Assembly: GCF_016278775.1 (NCBI RefSeq)
Contig: NZ_JADQBF010000007.1
Coordinates: forward strand, 1-39,320
Source: Demequina sp.
Lineage (GTDB): Bacteria; Actinomycetota; Actinomycetes; Actinomycetales; Demequinaceae
Direction: 5' to 3'
Length of the DNA: 39,320 bases
Shown: in pieces, positions 25,303-32,507 of the stretch
Position numbering within the stretch: the stretch's first letter is position 1
Layout: each line of letters starts with the position of its first letter
Position numbers and translations under genes: made by a program
The notes under the pieces: generated by a model
Seen by the model: only the letters and a program-made list of their open reading frames with translations
Told to the model about the DNA's origin: nothing
The model's database searches: none

Positions 25303-25364
25303 GGCGCGATCGCGTTCATCGGGACAGTCGGCATTGCCTATCGCGAGGCGTCGTGACAGTCCGT

Positions 25365-26087
25365 CTAGTCCGTCTGGTCTGACCTCATCGCACTGATCGC
25401 CGCCCTCGCCAAGCACGACGATGCGTCGAGCAAGGGGATGCCATGCAGTTCACTCACCCCGGCGAGCGCTGTCGACAGGTCCGTGCAGGCCACGATGATT
25501 CCGTCGACATTGCTTGCCGGATAGTTCTCGGTCTCCTTGGCGACAATCTCCTTGGCCTCGTTCATGCGACCAGCCTTGGCAACGCGGATTGCATTCATCA
25601 CGGCAGCCTCGGCGTGGCTGGATTGCGCCCTCGAGATGCTGACGCCCGCCGCGTCAATGTAGTCGAAATAGATACCTGAGCGGATTGTCCCCGCCGTCCC
25701 GAGGAGCGCCACGTTTCGCCAGGACGGCCTCGCTGAGAGTTCCTCCGCCACGGAGTGTGCGATGTGCAGGATTGGCGTGGGAGACGTCGCCTGGAGTTCA
25801 GCATGCCAGTAGTGCGCCGTATTGCAGGGGATTGCGATCACCGAGCACCCGGCGTCACTGAGGAAACTCACGCCACGCTCAAGCCAGGGCAAGGGGCTGG
25901 GACCGTCACCCAGGATCGCATCGGAGCGGTCTGGAGTGGTGGGGTCGGAGTACACCAGGGTGCGCACGTGCTCCTGATCCCGACTCGCGCCAGTCAGGGC
26001 GGCCAAGCGCCCAAGAAAATCGTTCGTTGCGTCTGGCCCCATGCCTCCCAGCACGCCAAGCGTTGACTCCGGAACTTCCCTTATCAC
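25365..26087 (-). CDS. Aspartate/glutamate racemase family protein
   Basis: A 240-residue PLP-independent racemase of the Asp/Glu/hydantoin family. Both catalytic cysteines are present: Cys88 in AIPCNTAHYW and Cys201 in VACTDLS. GVLGGMGPDAT at the N-terminus is typical of aspartate racemases, and the position 106 bases before the FemAB/ATP-grasp pair supports supply of D-Asp for the cross-bridge. D-Glu supply (MurI) is the main alternative, but MurI usually begins differently (IGVFDSGVGG). The start is GTG at 26087, with no Shine-Dalgarno sequence and a TAGGCT hexamer six bases upstream. Confidence 0.9.
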   Translation of the reverse strand: MIREVPESTLGVLGGMGPDATNDFLGRLAALTGASRDQEHVRTLVYSDPTTPDRSDAILGDGPSPLPWLERGVSFLSDAGCSVIAIPCNTAHYWHAELQATSPTPILHIAHSVAEELSARPSWRNVALLGTAGTIRSGIYFDYIDAAGVSISRAQSSHAEAAVMNAIRVAKAGRMNEAKEIVAKETENYPASNVDGIIVACTDLSTALAGVSELHGIPLLDASSCLARAAISAMRSDQTD

Positions 26088-26093
26088 CCGATC

Positions 26094-26099
26094 AGCCTA
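26094..26099 (-). promoter_or_regulatory. Predicted -10 element for a leaderless racemase transcript
   Basis: TAGGCT on the minus strand, six bases before the GTG at 26087; no ribosome binding site is present. Confidence 0.5.
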
Positions 26100-26265
26100 G
26101 CGGAGCACAAGGTCTGGCAAACCGTGGAGTGAGAAGGCATGCAAGGCCTTTCACAAGCGAGGGTGCGCTGAGGGGGTGCGAGTGGGTGGGGCGTGGGCCG
26201 ACGCCATGAGTCCCTCGTCGGGATCCGGCCGTCCACAGCGTCTCGCGCCGGGAGCCCCCACCCTG

Positions 26266-26271
26266 TACTCT
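26266..26271 (+). promoter_or_regulatory. Predicted -10 element of the rpsF operon
   Basis: TACTCT, about 105 bases upstream of the rpsF ATG. This would give a leader of about 100 bases that contains the S6:S18-type structure. The -35 region is not clear. The rest of 26088-26376 holds no gene. Confidence 0.45.
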
Positions 26272-26318
26272 TGCTGGGTGGTCGCGTCGGCTCCCGCCGT
26301 CCCGGCCACTGCTAGCGT

Positions 26319-26367
26319 CACCCTCCTGCTACGGAACGTCCGTAGCCGTTTTAGTCCAGAGGAGGTG
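26319..26367 (+). promoter_or_regulatory. S6:S18-type autoregulatory mRNA leader sequestering the rpsF ribosome binding site
   Basis: CACCCTCCT (26319-26327) can pair, with one bulged C, with AGGAGGTG (26360-26367), which is the rpsF Shine-Dalgarno sequence. Enclosed is a perfect hairpin CTACGG-AACGT-CCGTAG (26329-26345) followed directly by unpaired CCG (26346-26348). A closing stem, an inner hairpin and a flanking CCG form the known pattern by which the bS6:bS18 complex binds rpsF leaders and represses translation. The pairing is visible; the binding is inferred from that family. Confidence 0.7.
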
Positions 26368-26376
26368 GGTTCTTAC

Positions 26377-26667
26377 ATGCGCCAGTACGAAATGATGGTC
26401 ATCCTTGACCCCGAGGTCGATGAGCGTACGGTCCAGCCGTCGCTTGAGAAGTACCTCGCCGTGGTCACCAAAGACAAGGGCACCGTCGATAACCTCGATG
26501 TATGGGGCCGCCGCCGTTTGGCCTTCCCCATCAAGAAGAAGAGCGATGGCGTCTACGCGGTCATCAACTTCACCGCGGAGTCCGCGACGGCAAAGGAGCT
26601 TGAGCGCCAGCTTGGTCTGAACGAGACCATCCTGCGTCTGAAGCTGCTGCGTCCCGACGCCCACTAG
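26377..26667 (+). CDS. rpsF: 30S ribosomal protein bS6
   Basis: Encodes 96 residues ([19 protein letters not shown]) of bS6, which pairs with bS18 on the platform of the small ribosomal subunit. The conserved [18 protein letters not shown] segment, which contacts RNA and bS18, is intact. The ATG at 26377 has a strong AGAGGAGGTG ribosome binding site at 26358-26367, itself part of the regulatory leader structure. The upstream frame extension from 26176 is non-coding leader. First gene of rpsF-ssb-rpsR-rplI. Confidence 0.98.
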   Translation: MRQYEMMVILDPEVDERTVQPSLEKYLAVVTKDKGTVDNLDVWGRRRLAFPIKKKSDGVYAVINFTAESATAKELERQLGLNETILRLKLLRPDAH

Positions 26668-26701
26668 CACCGGCAACTCCACGAGACGACAGGGATAAGA
26701 C

Positions 26702-27193
26702 ATGGCAGGCGACACTCAGATCACCGTGGTGGGAAACCTCACTGGCGACCCCGAACTGCGATTCATTCAGTCAGGGGCAGCCGTGGTGAACTTCACGGTC
26801 GCGTCCACCCCCCGCACGTTCGACCGTCAGTCGAACGAGTGGAAGGACGGGGACACCCTGTTCATGCGTTGCTCGCTGTGGCGCGAGGCCGCTGAGAATG
26901 TGGCCGAGTCGCTCACCAAGGGCATGCGGGTCGTTGCGACCGGCAGGCTCGTGGCGCGCTCGTGGGAAGCCAATGGCGAAAAGCGCACCGTGATGGAGAT
27001 GCAGGTCGACGAGGTCGGCCCGTCCCTCCGCTACGCCACTGCCAAGGTCACGCGCACTCCGCGTGGCGGCGGTCAGGGCGGCGGCGGCTTCAGCGGCGGC
27101 GGTCAGGGCGGCGGATCATCCAACGCCCCCGCCGGTGGTGCGGACAACGACCCGTGGGCATCGGCTCCGTCCTCTGACGAGCCGCCGTTCTAA
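26702..27193 (+). CDS. ssb: Single-stranded DNA-binding protein
   Basis: A 163-residue SSB. The N-terminal OB fold spans residues 1-115 ([38 protein letters not shown]). It is followed by a Gly/Gln/Ser-rich flexible linker containing an imperfectly repeated GGGQGGGGF unit, and the acidic tip DEPPF that recruits replication and repair partners. GGGATAAG precedes the ATG. It sits in the conserved rpsF-ssb-rpsR-rplI operon. A second ssb elsewhere in the genome is possible but not visible here. Confidence 0.97.
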   Translation: MAGDTQITVVGNLTGDPELRFIQSGAAVVNFTVASTPRTFDRQSNEWKDGDTLFMRCSLWREAAENVAESLTKGMRVVATGRLVARSWEANGEKRTVMEMQVDEVGPSLRYATAKVTRTPRGGGQGGGGFSGGGQGGGSSNAPAGGADNDPWASAPSSDEPPF

Positions 27194-27239
27194 ACGCGAC
27201 GACGAGTCGCCCCACTTCTTGATGTAAGGAAAGACAAGC

Positions 27240-27476
27240 ATGGCAAAGATCGATACGCGCAAGCCGCGCAAGAAGGTCAACCCGCTCAAGGCCGCCAAGG
27301 TCAAGACGATCGACTACAAGGACACTGCGCTGCTGCGCAAGTTCATCTCCGACCGTGGCAAGATCCGTTCGCGCCGCGTCACGGGTGTCACCGTTCAGGA
27401 GCAGCGTCAGATCGCCCGCGCCATCAAGGTTGCGCGCGAGCTCGCACTGCTTCCCTACGCCGGCTCCGGCCGTTAA
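27240..27476 (+). CDS. rpsR: 30S ribosomal protein bS18
   Basis: A 78-residue bS18 ([40 protein letters not shown]). It has no cysteine, so it is the zinc-independent (C-minus) form, whereas some actinobacterial bS18 proteins carry zinc-binding cysteines. TAAGGAAAG precedes the ATG. It is the binding partner of bS6 encoded three genes upstream, and the bS6:bS18 complex is the likely ligand of the rpsF leader. Confidence 0.98.
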   Translation: MAKIDTRKPRKKVNPLKAAKVKTIDYKDTALLRKFISDRGKIRSRRVTGVTVQEQRQIARAIKVARELALLPYAGSGR

Positions 27477-27487
27477 GGGGAACTGAC

Positions 27488-27934
27488 ATGGCAAAGGTTA
27501 TTCTCACGCACGAGGTCACTGGCCTCGGCACCGCCGGAGACGTCGTCGAGGTCAAGGACGGCTACGCCACTAACTTCTTGGTTCCCCGCAAGCTGGCCAC
27601 CCCGTGGTCGGCCGGTGCCGAGAAGTCGATCGACTCGATGCGCAAGGCGCGCCGCGGTCGTGAACTGGCGAGCATCGAAGAGGCCCAGGCAGCGCGTGAC
27701 TCGCTGCAGTCGAGCCCGGTCACGGTGCAGGCGAACGCTGGCGAGTCCGGCCGCCTGTTCGGCGCGATCACCACGTCCGAGATCGCGGACGCCATTGGCA
27801 ACCGCGCCAAGGTGGACAAGCGTCGCATTCAGATCGGACAGCCGATCAAGGCGCTCGGTGATTACCAGGTCAAGGTGTCGCTGCACGATGGCGTCGTCGC
27901 GACGGTAGACGTCAAGGTGGTTGCTGCCTCCTAA
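27488..27934 (+). CDS. rplI: 50S ribosomal protein bL9
   Basis: A 148-residue bL9 with the N-terminal rRNA-binding domain (MAKVILTHEVTGLGTAGDVV, DGYATNFLVPRKLA). The connecting long helix and the C-terminal domain (SGRLFGAITTSEIADAI) follow. It starts 11 bases after the rpsR stop with AAGGGGAA as ribosome binding site. It is the last gene before the terminator at 27949. Confidence 0.98.
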   Translation: MAKVILTHEVTGLGTAGDVVEVKDGYATNFLVPRKLATPWSAGAEKSIDSMRKARRGRELASIEEAQAARDSLQSSPVTVQANAGESGRLFGAITTSEIADAIGNRAKVDKRRIQIGQPIKALGDYQVKVSLHDGVVATVDVKVVAAS

Positions 27935-27948
27935 AGGAGACTCGACAC

Positions 27949-28000
27949 GCCCCGGGAGTCCCCGTATCTCGCCTTGGCGGGAGCGGACTCTCGGGGCTTT
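27949..28000 (+). terminator. Rho-independent terminator after rplI
   Basis: A 13-base arm GCCCCGGGAGTCC (27949-27961) pairs, with one G-U, with GGACTCTCGGGGC (27985-27997), followed by TTTGTCG. A smaller internal hairpin (CTCGCC-TT-GGCGGG) fills the loop. It separates the ribosomal operon from dnaB. Confidence 0.85.
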
Positions 28001-28187
28001 GTCGTCCGCGCTGGCGATGCGCGCGACACGCCGAGACGCGACACGCCGACGATTTCTCCCCGGGGTTTTCCCCATGCTGTGCCCTCTCAAAGTCCCTGGT
28101 AAACATGTCCCTATTGATGCTGAGCCAAAACAACTCACAGGCTCATCCACAGGAAGCGCCGAACTGTCCCCACCCGCGCCAGCGTGT

Positions 28188-28216
28188 GTCCACCGCCGTC
28201 CACCGGCCGTCCACCG
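28188..28216 (+). repeat. Three phased GTCCACCG direct repeats upstream of dnaB
   Basis: Perfect eight-base copies start at 28188, 28198 and 28209, at spacings of 10 and 11 bases, so all three face the same side of the helix. They end ten bases before a -35-like element. A related TCATCCACA, one base off the DnaA box consensus, lies at 28143-28151. The remaining sequence between 28001 and 28187 shows no gene. Confidence 0.75.
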
Positions 28217-28225
28217 ATGGGCGGT

Positions 28226-28255
28226 TTGTGGAGCGACCTGCCACTTCACTACGGT
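28226..28255 (+). promoter_or_regulatory. Predicted dnaB promoter
   Basis: TTGTGG (28226-28231), an 18-base spacer and TACGGT (28250-28255). A GTGAC-GT-GTCAC inverted repeat (28254-28265) covers the expected start site. This would give a leader of about 55 bases before the mini-ORF at 28317. Confidence 0.4.
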
Positions 28256-28316
28256 GACGTGTCACACCCCGGTGGCAGGCTCGCCTCACCACCGACTTGG
28301 GTCTCAAGGAAAACGA

Positions 28317-28343
28317 ATGGAGGCGACGCGCGCGTGTCAGTAG
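28317..28343 (+). CDS. Eight-codon leader ORF overlapping the dnaB start
   Basis: ATG at 28317 with AAGGA six bases upstream encodes MEATRACQ and stops with TAG at 28341-28343, inside the first codons of dnaB (GTG at 28334) in another frame. It has a better-placed ribosome binding site than dnaB itself. Terminating ribosomes could reinitiate on the dnaB GTG. It may also be chance. Confidence 0.35.
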   Translation: MEATRACQ

Positions 28344-29695
28344 ATGAGCTCGAGGCCTCCTACACGCAACGCGGCCTCGAGAGGACTCCGCCGCAGAACC
28401 TCGACGCAGAGCAGTCGGTGTTGGGCGCCATGATGCTGTCCAAGGACGCCATGGCCGACGTCATCGAGTCGGTGCGGGCCGACGACTTCTACAAGCCTGC
28501 CCACGAGACCATCTTTGATACCGCCATCACGCTGTACAACTCGGGCGATCCAGTGGACGCCCTCACCGTGGGCGCCGAACTCCAGCGATCGGGTGAGCTG
28601 GCCCGCGTCGGCGGTGCCGAGTACCTCCACACCCTCATCTCGATCGTGCCCTCCGCCGCGTCGGCCGGCTACTACGCCCGCCTGGTGCGCGAGCAGTCGA
28701 TTCTGCGCCGCCTGGTCGAGGCCGGCACCCGCATCGCCAACATGGGTTACGACGCCGACGGCGCCCAAGTTGATGACGTGGTCGACAGCGCGCAGGCCGA
28801 GGTGTTCGCGGTCACCGAGAGGCGCAACTCCGAGGACTACCTGCCCATCGGCGAGGTGATGGAGCACACGCTAGAAGAGATCGATGCCGCGTCCAGCCGC
28901 GACGGGCAGATGCTCGGCATCCCCACCGGGTTCAGGGACCTAGACGAGCTCACCGGCGGCTTCCAGGCAGGGCAGATGATCGTGATCGCCGCCCGTCCGG
29001 CCATCGGTAAGTCGACTCTTGGCCTGGACATCGCGCGCGCCGCCTCGATTGGTGCAGGTAAGGCATCCGTGCTCTTCTCGCTCGAGATGAGCCGCGAAGA
29101 GATCACCAAGCGCATGCTCTCTGCCGAGTCCAAGGTGAAGCTCACGCAACTCACCAAGGGTCCCATGAACCCCAATGACTGGGAGCGGCTCGCCAGCACG
29201 GCGGCCCGCGTCGCGAAGGCTCCCATGTTCATCGACGACAGCCCCAACATGTCGCTCATGGAGATTCGTGCCAAGTGCCGCCGCCTCAAGCAGCAGCACA
29301 ACCTCGGCCTCGTGGTGGTCGACTACCTCCAGCTGATGTCCTCGGGCCGCAAGGTCGAGTCACGTCAGCAAGAGGTGTCAGAGTTCTCGCGCGCCCTCAA
29401 GTTGCTGGCCAAAGAGATCCAGGTGCCGGTCATCGCGATCTCGCAGCTGAACCGCGGCCCCGAGCAGCGCACAGAGAAGCGGCCGATGCTGTCAGACATG
29501 CGCGAGTCCGGCGCGATCGAGCAAGACGCCGACATCGTCATCCTGTTGCACCGTGAGGACGCGTACGACTACGAGAACCGCCCGGGCGAGGCCGACTTCA
29601 TCGTCGCCAAGCATCGCGGTGGGCCCACCAAGACCATCTCGGTCGCGTTCAAGAAGGACTACGCGCACTTCGCCGACATGGCCCCCGACCTGTAG
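28334..29695 (+). CDS. dnaB: Replicative DNA helicase DnaB
   Basis: A 453-residue hexameric helicase that unwinds DNA at the fork. The N-terminal primase-interacting domain (PPQNLDAEQSVLGAMMLSKD) is followed by a linker and the RecA-like ATPase. The Walker A region is AARPAIGKSTLGLD with Lys226, followed by LFSLEMSREEITKRML, VVDYLQLMSS and SQLNRGPEQR, all diagnostic. The chosen GTG at 28334 has GGAGG about ten bases upstream; the frame continues upstream to 28184 but lacks conserved sequence there. No intein is present. It follows the ribosomal operon but has its own terminator-separated leader. Confidence 0.97.
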   Translation: MSVDELEASYTQRGLERTPPQNLDAEQSVLGAMMLSKDAMADVIESVRADDFYKPAHETIFDTAITLYNSGDPVDALTVGAELQRSGELARVGGAEYLHTLISIVPSAASAGYYARLVREQSILRRLVEAGTRIANMGYDADGAQVDDVVDSAQAEVFAVTERRNSEDYLPIGEVMEHTLEEIDAASSRDGQMLGIPTGFRDLDELTGGFQAGQMIVIAARPAIGKSTLGLDIARAASIGAGKASVLFSLEMSREEITKRMLSAESKVKLTQLTKGPMNPNDWERLASTAARVAKAPMFIDDSPNMSLMEIRAKCRRLKQQHNLGLVVVDYLQLMSSGRKVESRQQEVSEFSRALKLLAKEIQVPVIAISQLNRGPEQRTEKRPMLSDMRESGAIEQDADIVILLHREDAYDYENRPGEADFIVAKHRGGPTKTISVAFKKDYAHFADMAPDL

Positions 29696-29729
29696 CCCTC
29701 GTCGGGAACGCCAAGGCTCAGGGCCCGAC

Positions 29730-30191
29730 TCAGGCCTTCTCGTCGGGAACGTCGGCAGGCTGGACTGACCACTCGGCTGGCTCGTCGTCCGTCTCGTCGT
29801 CGTCCGCTTTGGTCACGTGAACCTTGCCGGGTGCGTGGTGTTGGGGCGCGTAGATCGTGTACACCTGCATCGGCTCGTCACCGATGTTGGTGATGTTGTG
29901 CCAGCTGCCCGCCGGAACGAGCACGCACCAGCCGTCGGAGACCTCCTGGTCAAAGCTGAGGTCGTCCTCGCTAGGCCCCATCTGTGCCCGACCGCGTCCG
30001 CCGTCGAGCCGGATGAACTGGTCGGTCTCCGGGTGGGCCTCGAGCCCGATGTCCTCGCCCACGGGAATCGACATGAGGGTCACCTGCAGGTACTTCCCAC
30101 TCCACGCGACGGTGCGATAGTTCGGGTTCTCGAGGGTCTCCGTCTCCAGATCGAAAGACTGAGGGCTCGGACCGATGTCCTTGATGCTCAT
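29730..30191 (-). CDS. Cupin domain protein
   Basis: A 153-residue single-domain cupin. The start at 30191 (MSIKDIGPSPQSFDLE) has a good CTAGGAGG site; the frame upstream to 30398 is not supported. The first cupin motif reads GEDIGLEAHPETDQFIRLD, with metal ligands His, Asp/Gln in place of the classic HxH. The second reads GWCVLVPAGSWHNITNIG with the C-terminal His. YAPQHHAPGKVH follows, then a strongly acidic tail (KADDDETDDEPAEW). Proteins of this type are often annotated as cupins of unknown substrate. TACGTT at 30221-30226 (minus strand) is a possible -10 element. It is divergent from the nitrilase gene. Confidence 0.88.
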   Translation of the reverse strand: MSIKDIGPSPQSFDLETETLENPNYRTVAWSGKYLQVTLMSIPVGEDIGLEAHPETDQFIRLDGGRGRAQMGPSEDDLSFDQEVSDGWCVLVPAGSWHNITNIGDEPMQVYTIYAPQHHAPGKVHVTKADDDETDDEPAEWSVQPADVPDEKA

Positions 30192-30369
30192 GAAATGGCC
30201 TCCTAGCAGTTGCTTCAATGAACGTAACACCGGCAGCTCTGGGCCGCCTGGGGACCTAGGGCCCCGCGGGAGCGGTGCGCGATCGCCGGCAGCCGACGCG
30301 GCGGTGTGACAGTAGGGTCGGGATGTCACTCGCACACACGCCGTCACGGCACCAGGGAGGGCCCGCCAC

Positions 30370-31155
30370 ATGGACTCGCGCACGCTCCGCATCGGCATGG
30401 CTCAAATGCTCGTGATCCCTGGAGCCCTGGAGGACAACCTCTCGCGGGCGGTCGCGATGATCCACGCCGCGGCTGACGCCCATTGCGAGATCGTGGTACT
30501 CCCAGAGTGCCTCGACGTCGGTTGGACGTCGCCCACCGCAGGCGAACTTGCCCAGCCCATTCCTGGGACCGCCTCCGACCGCCTGTGCGAGGCGGCCGCC
30601 TCTGCGGGAGTCGTGGTGGTCGCTGGGCTCACGGAGCGCGCTGGCAAGCGACTGTTCAACGCCGCGATTCTGGTGGGCCCAGACGGCGAGATCCTCGCGA
30701 AGCATCGGAAGATCCACGAGATGGACTTCGCGCGGGAGATCTACGACGCGGGGACCTCCCTTCACGTGGTCTCGACGGAGCATGGCGTGATCGGGATGAA
30801 CATCTGCGCGGACAACGCGTACTCATCGTTGGCGTTCGGGAGGGCGCTCGCAGCGATGGGTGCCGACATCCTGCTTTCGCCTTGTGCGTGGGCGGTGCCC
30901 GCCGACTTCGACAACACGGTCAGGCCCTACGGCGACGAGTGGGTCACCGCCTACGGCGCCCTCGCGCGGGAGACGGGGATGCCAGTCGTCGGCGTCAGCA
31001 ACGTCGGCCCCGTGGTGGGCGGCGAGTGGGACGGATGGCGCTGCATCGGGGCTTCGCTTGCGGTGGGCGCTGACGGCGAGGTGGTGGTCCAGGCACCCTT
31101 CAGCGACCGTGAGCAAGAGTTGGTGGTCGTGGAGATGGCTGTGGGTCGGCCATAG
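30370..31155 (+). CDS. Carbon-nitrogen hydrolase (nitrilase superfamily)
   Basis: A 261-residue amidohydrolase of the nitrilase superfamily. The catalytic triad is intact: Glu46 (VVLPECLD), Lys114 (KHRKIHEMD) and Cys146 (GMNICADN). ILAKHRKIHEMDFAREIYDA recalls N-carbamoyl-putrescine or N-carbamoyl-D-amino acid amidases, but the exact substrate is open. GGGAGGG lies eight bases before the ATG. The neighbouring genes do not define a pathway. The region 30192-30369 between it and the cupin also holds a near-palindrome GGGGACCTAGGGCCCC around 30249. Confidence 0.9.
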   Translation: MDSRTLRIGMAQMLVIPGALEDNLSRAVAMIHAAADAHCEIVVLPECLDVGWTSPTAGELAQPIPGTASDRLCEAAASAGVVVVAGLTERAGKRLFNAAILVGPDGEILAKHRKIHEMDFAREIYDAGTSLHVVSTEHGVIGMNICADNAYSSLAFGRALAAMGADILLSPCAWAVPADFDNTVRPYGDEWVTAYGALARETGMPVVGVSNVGPVVGGEWDGWRCIGASLAVGADGEVVVQAPFSDREQELVVVEMAVGRP

Positions 31156-31210
31156 CCTGTTTGACGCCCCCCCTTGTAATCTGGGCACCACCCCCATGAA
31201 GGGAACGTCA

Positions 31211-31762
31211 ATGAAAATGACGCCCATGTCCCGTCCCGCCCGTCTCACCCGCCGCACCGCCGTCGTCGTCGCGGCGCTCGCCGTGGCCGCCTGCGGGTCC
31301 CCTGCCACCGAACCGACCGCCGACGTCGAGTGGGCCAACCCCGACGCTCCTGACCTGTTCAAGTTCCAGGCGACCGACCTGGTTTCCGGCGAACAGATCG
31401 ACGGCACCGACCTGTTGTACAAGGACGTCGTGCTGTGGTTCTGGGCGCCGTGGTGTCCCATCTGCGACGCTGAGGCCGGCGCCTTGGTCAACGCCATGGC
31501 CGAGTTCCCCGATGACGTCATCGTGCTGGGCATCGCCGGGCTGGGGGATGTCGCGACGTCGGAGACGTTCATCGACGACCACCCCGGCGTTGAGGGCTTC
31601 CCGAATATCTACGACGACGACGGCTCGATCTGGGAGGGCTTCAGGGTCACTGGCCAACCCACCTTGGTGCTCATCAACCAAGACGGCGAGTCACAGTCGT
31701 ACTCCGGTGGCTACGGCAAGAACGACATCGTCGAGAAGGTGGCGTGGCTGGCGGAGGGCTGA
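31211..31762 (+). CDS. Thioredoxin-like lipoprotein (DsbE/Mpt53-type), first copy
   Basis: A 183-residue exported thioredoxin-fold protein. I chose the ATG at 31211 (MKMTPMSRPARLTRRTAVVV) because AAGGGAA precedes it; ATGs at 31196 and 31217 are alternatives. The twin-Arg, hydrophobic stretch and lipobox VAAC (Cys28) predict membrane anchoring outside the cell. The active site is VVLWFWAPWCPICDAEAGAL with Cys82-Cys85, closely resembling mycobacterial Mpt53/DsbE; the cis-Pro loop reads TGQPTLVLI. It is followed by a paralogue and faces a ccdA-type gene, so it probably exchanges electrons with that membrane protein. Confidence 0.9.
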   Translation: MKMTPMSRPARLTRRTAVVVAALAVAACGSPATEPTADVEWANPDAPDLFKFQATDLVSGEQIDGTDLLYKDVVLWFWAPWCPICDAEAGALVNAMAEFPDDVIVLGIAGLGDVATSETFIDDHPGVEGFPNIYDDDGSIWEGFRVTGQPTLVLINQDGESQSYSGGYGKNDIVEKVAWLAEG

Positions 31763-31819
31763 GCCGCCGCCCGCGATGCGCGCCAACCCATCCGGAGGTG
31801 CCGACGCTCCGAATGCACT

Positions 31820-31839
31820 GCGTGCGTTCGACCGCACGC
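31820..31839 (+). repeat. Perfect hairpin between the two thioredoxin-like genes
   Basis: GCGTGCG-TTCGAC-CGCACGC, a seven-base-pair stem in the 126-base intergenic stretch. No T-run follows. It may stabilise or partly attenuate the transcript between the paralogues. Confidence 0.4.
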
Positions 31840-31888
31840 CCATGTCCCCCACGCCCCTTGTGGGCGCGCACCGAAAGGTAGTGCCGAG

Positions 31889-32503
31889 ATGAGTGTTCGC
31901 TTCGCCCCCACGTGGGCAGTCGCCGCAAGTGCCGCGGCGCTGGTACTGGCCGGATGCGGCCCCACCGCTCCTGCCACGTCTGACCCGCCGTCGGAACCGG
32001 CGATGCAGGAGTCGTCGCCCACGGTGGAGGCCACGCAGGATGCCATGGAGAGCGCCGACGCGATGGCCGAGCAGACGCAGGCCCCAGTGGTCGTCAACGA
32101 GAAGCTGCAGTTCACGGCCACGACCGTTTCGGGGGCAGCGTTTGACGGCACGAGCCTGGCTGGCACCGACGCGATCCTGTGGTTCTGGGCGTCGTGGTGC
32201 CCGACGTGTCAGGCGGAGGCTCCCGGCGTGGCGGAGGCCGCCGCACAACTGCCCGAGGGCGTGACGATGTACGGCGTGCCGGGCAACTCCGACCAGGCGG
32301 GCATGGAGCAGTTTGTCAACGAGTACGGACTAGGAGACGTCGAGCACATCGTCGATGGTGACGGCAGCCTGTGGTCCACCTTTGGGGTGCCGTATCAGCC
32401 CGCGTTCGCGCTCATTGATGACACCGGCGAGATCACCGTGATCCAGGGCTCACTCAGCACGGATGGCATCCTCGATGCGGCTAACTCGTTGCTGGAGGGC
32501 TGA
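31889..32503 (+). CDS. Thioredoxin-like lipoprotein (DsbE/Mpt53-type), second copy
   Basis: A 204-residue paralogue of the preceding gene. A signal peptide ends in the lipobox LAGC (Cys23). It is followed by a Pro/Ser/Glu/Met-rich linker of about 45 residues that the first copy lacks, probably a spacer that raises the domain above the membrane. The active site is AILWFWASWCPTCQAEAPGV (Cys104-Cys107), and the cis-Pro loop YQPAFALI is present. AAAGG lies eleven bases upstream of the ATG, so the site is weak. The 3' end lies four bases from the convergent ccdA-type gene. Confidence 0.9.
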   Translation: MSVRFAPTWAVAASAAALVLAGCGPTAPATSDPPSEPAMQESSPTVEATQDAMESADAMAEQTQAPVVVNEKLQFTATTVSGAAFDGTSLAGTDAILWFWASWCPTCQAEAPGVAEAAAQLPEGVTMYGVPGNSDQAGMEQFVNEYGLGDVEHIVDGDGSLWSTFGVPYQPAFALIDDTGEITVIQGSLSTDGILDAANSLLEG

Positions 32504-32507
32504 GGCG

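Noticed and set aside
29700-29730. Possible terminator between dnaB and the cupin gene
   Set aside because: Only a five-base stem (AAGGC/GCCTT) forms, with a long unpaired loop and no T-run.
31171-31192. TTGACG and TAATCT before the first thioredoxin-like gene
   Set aside because: The spacer is only ten bases, too short for a sigma-A promoter.
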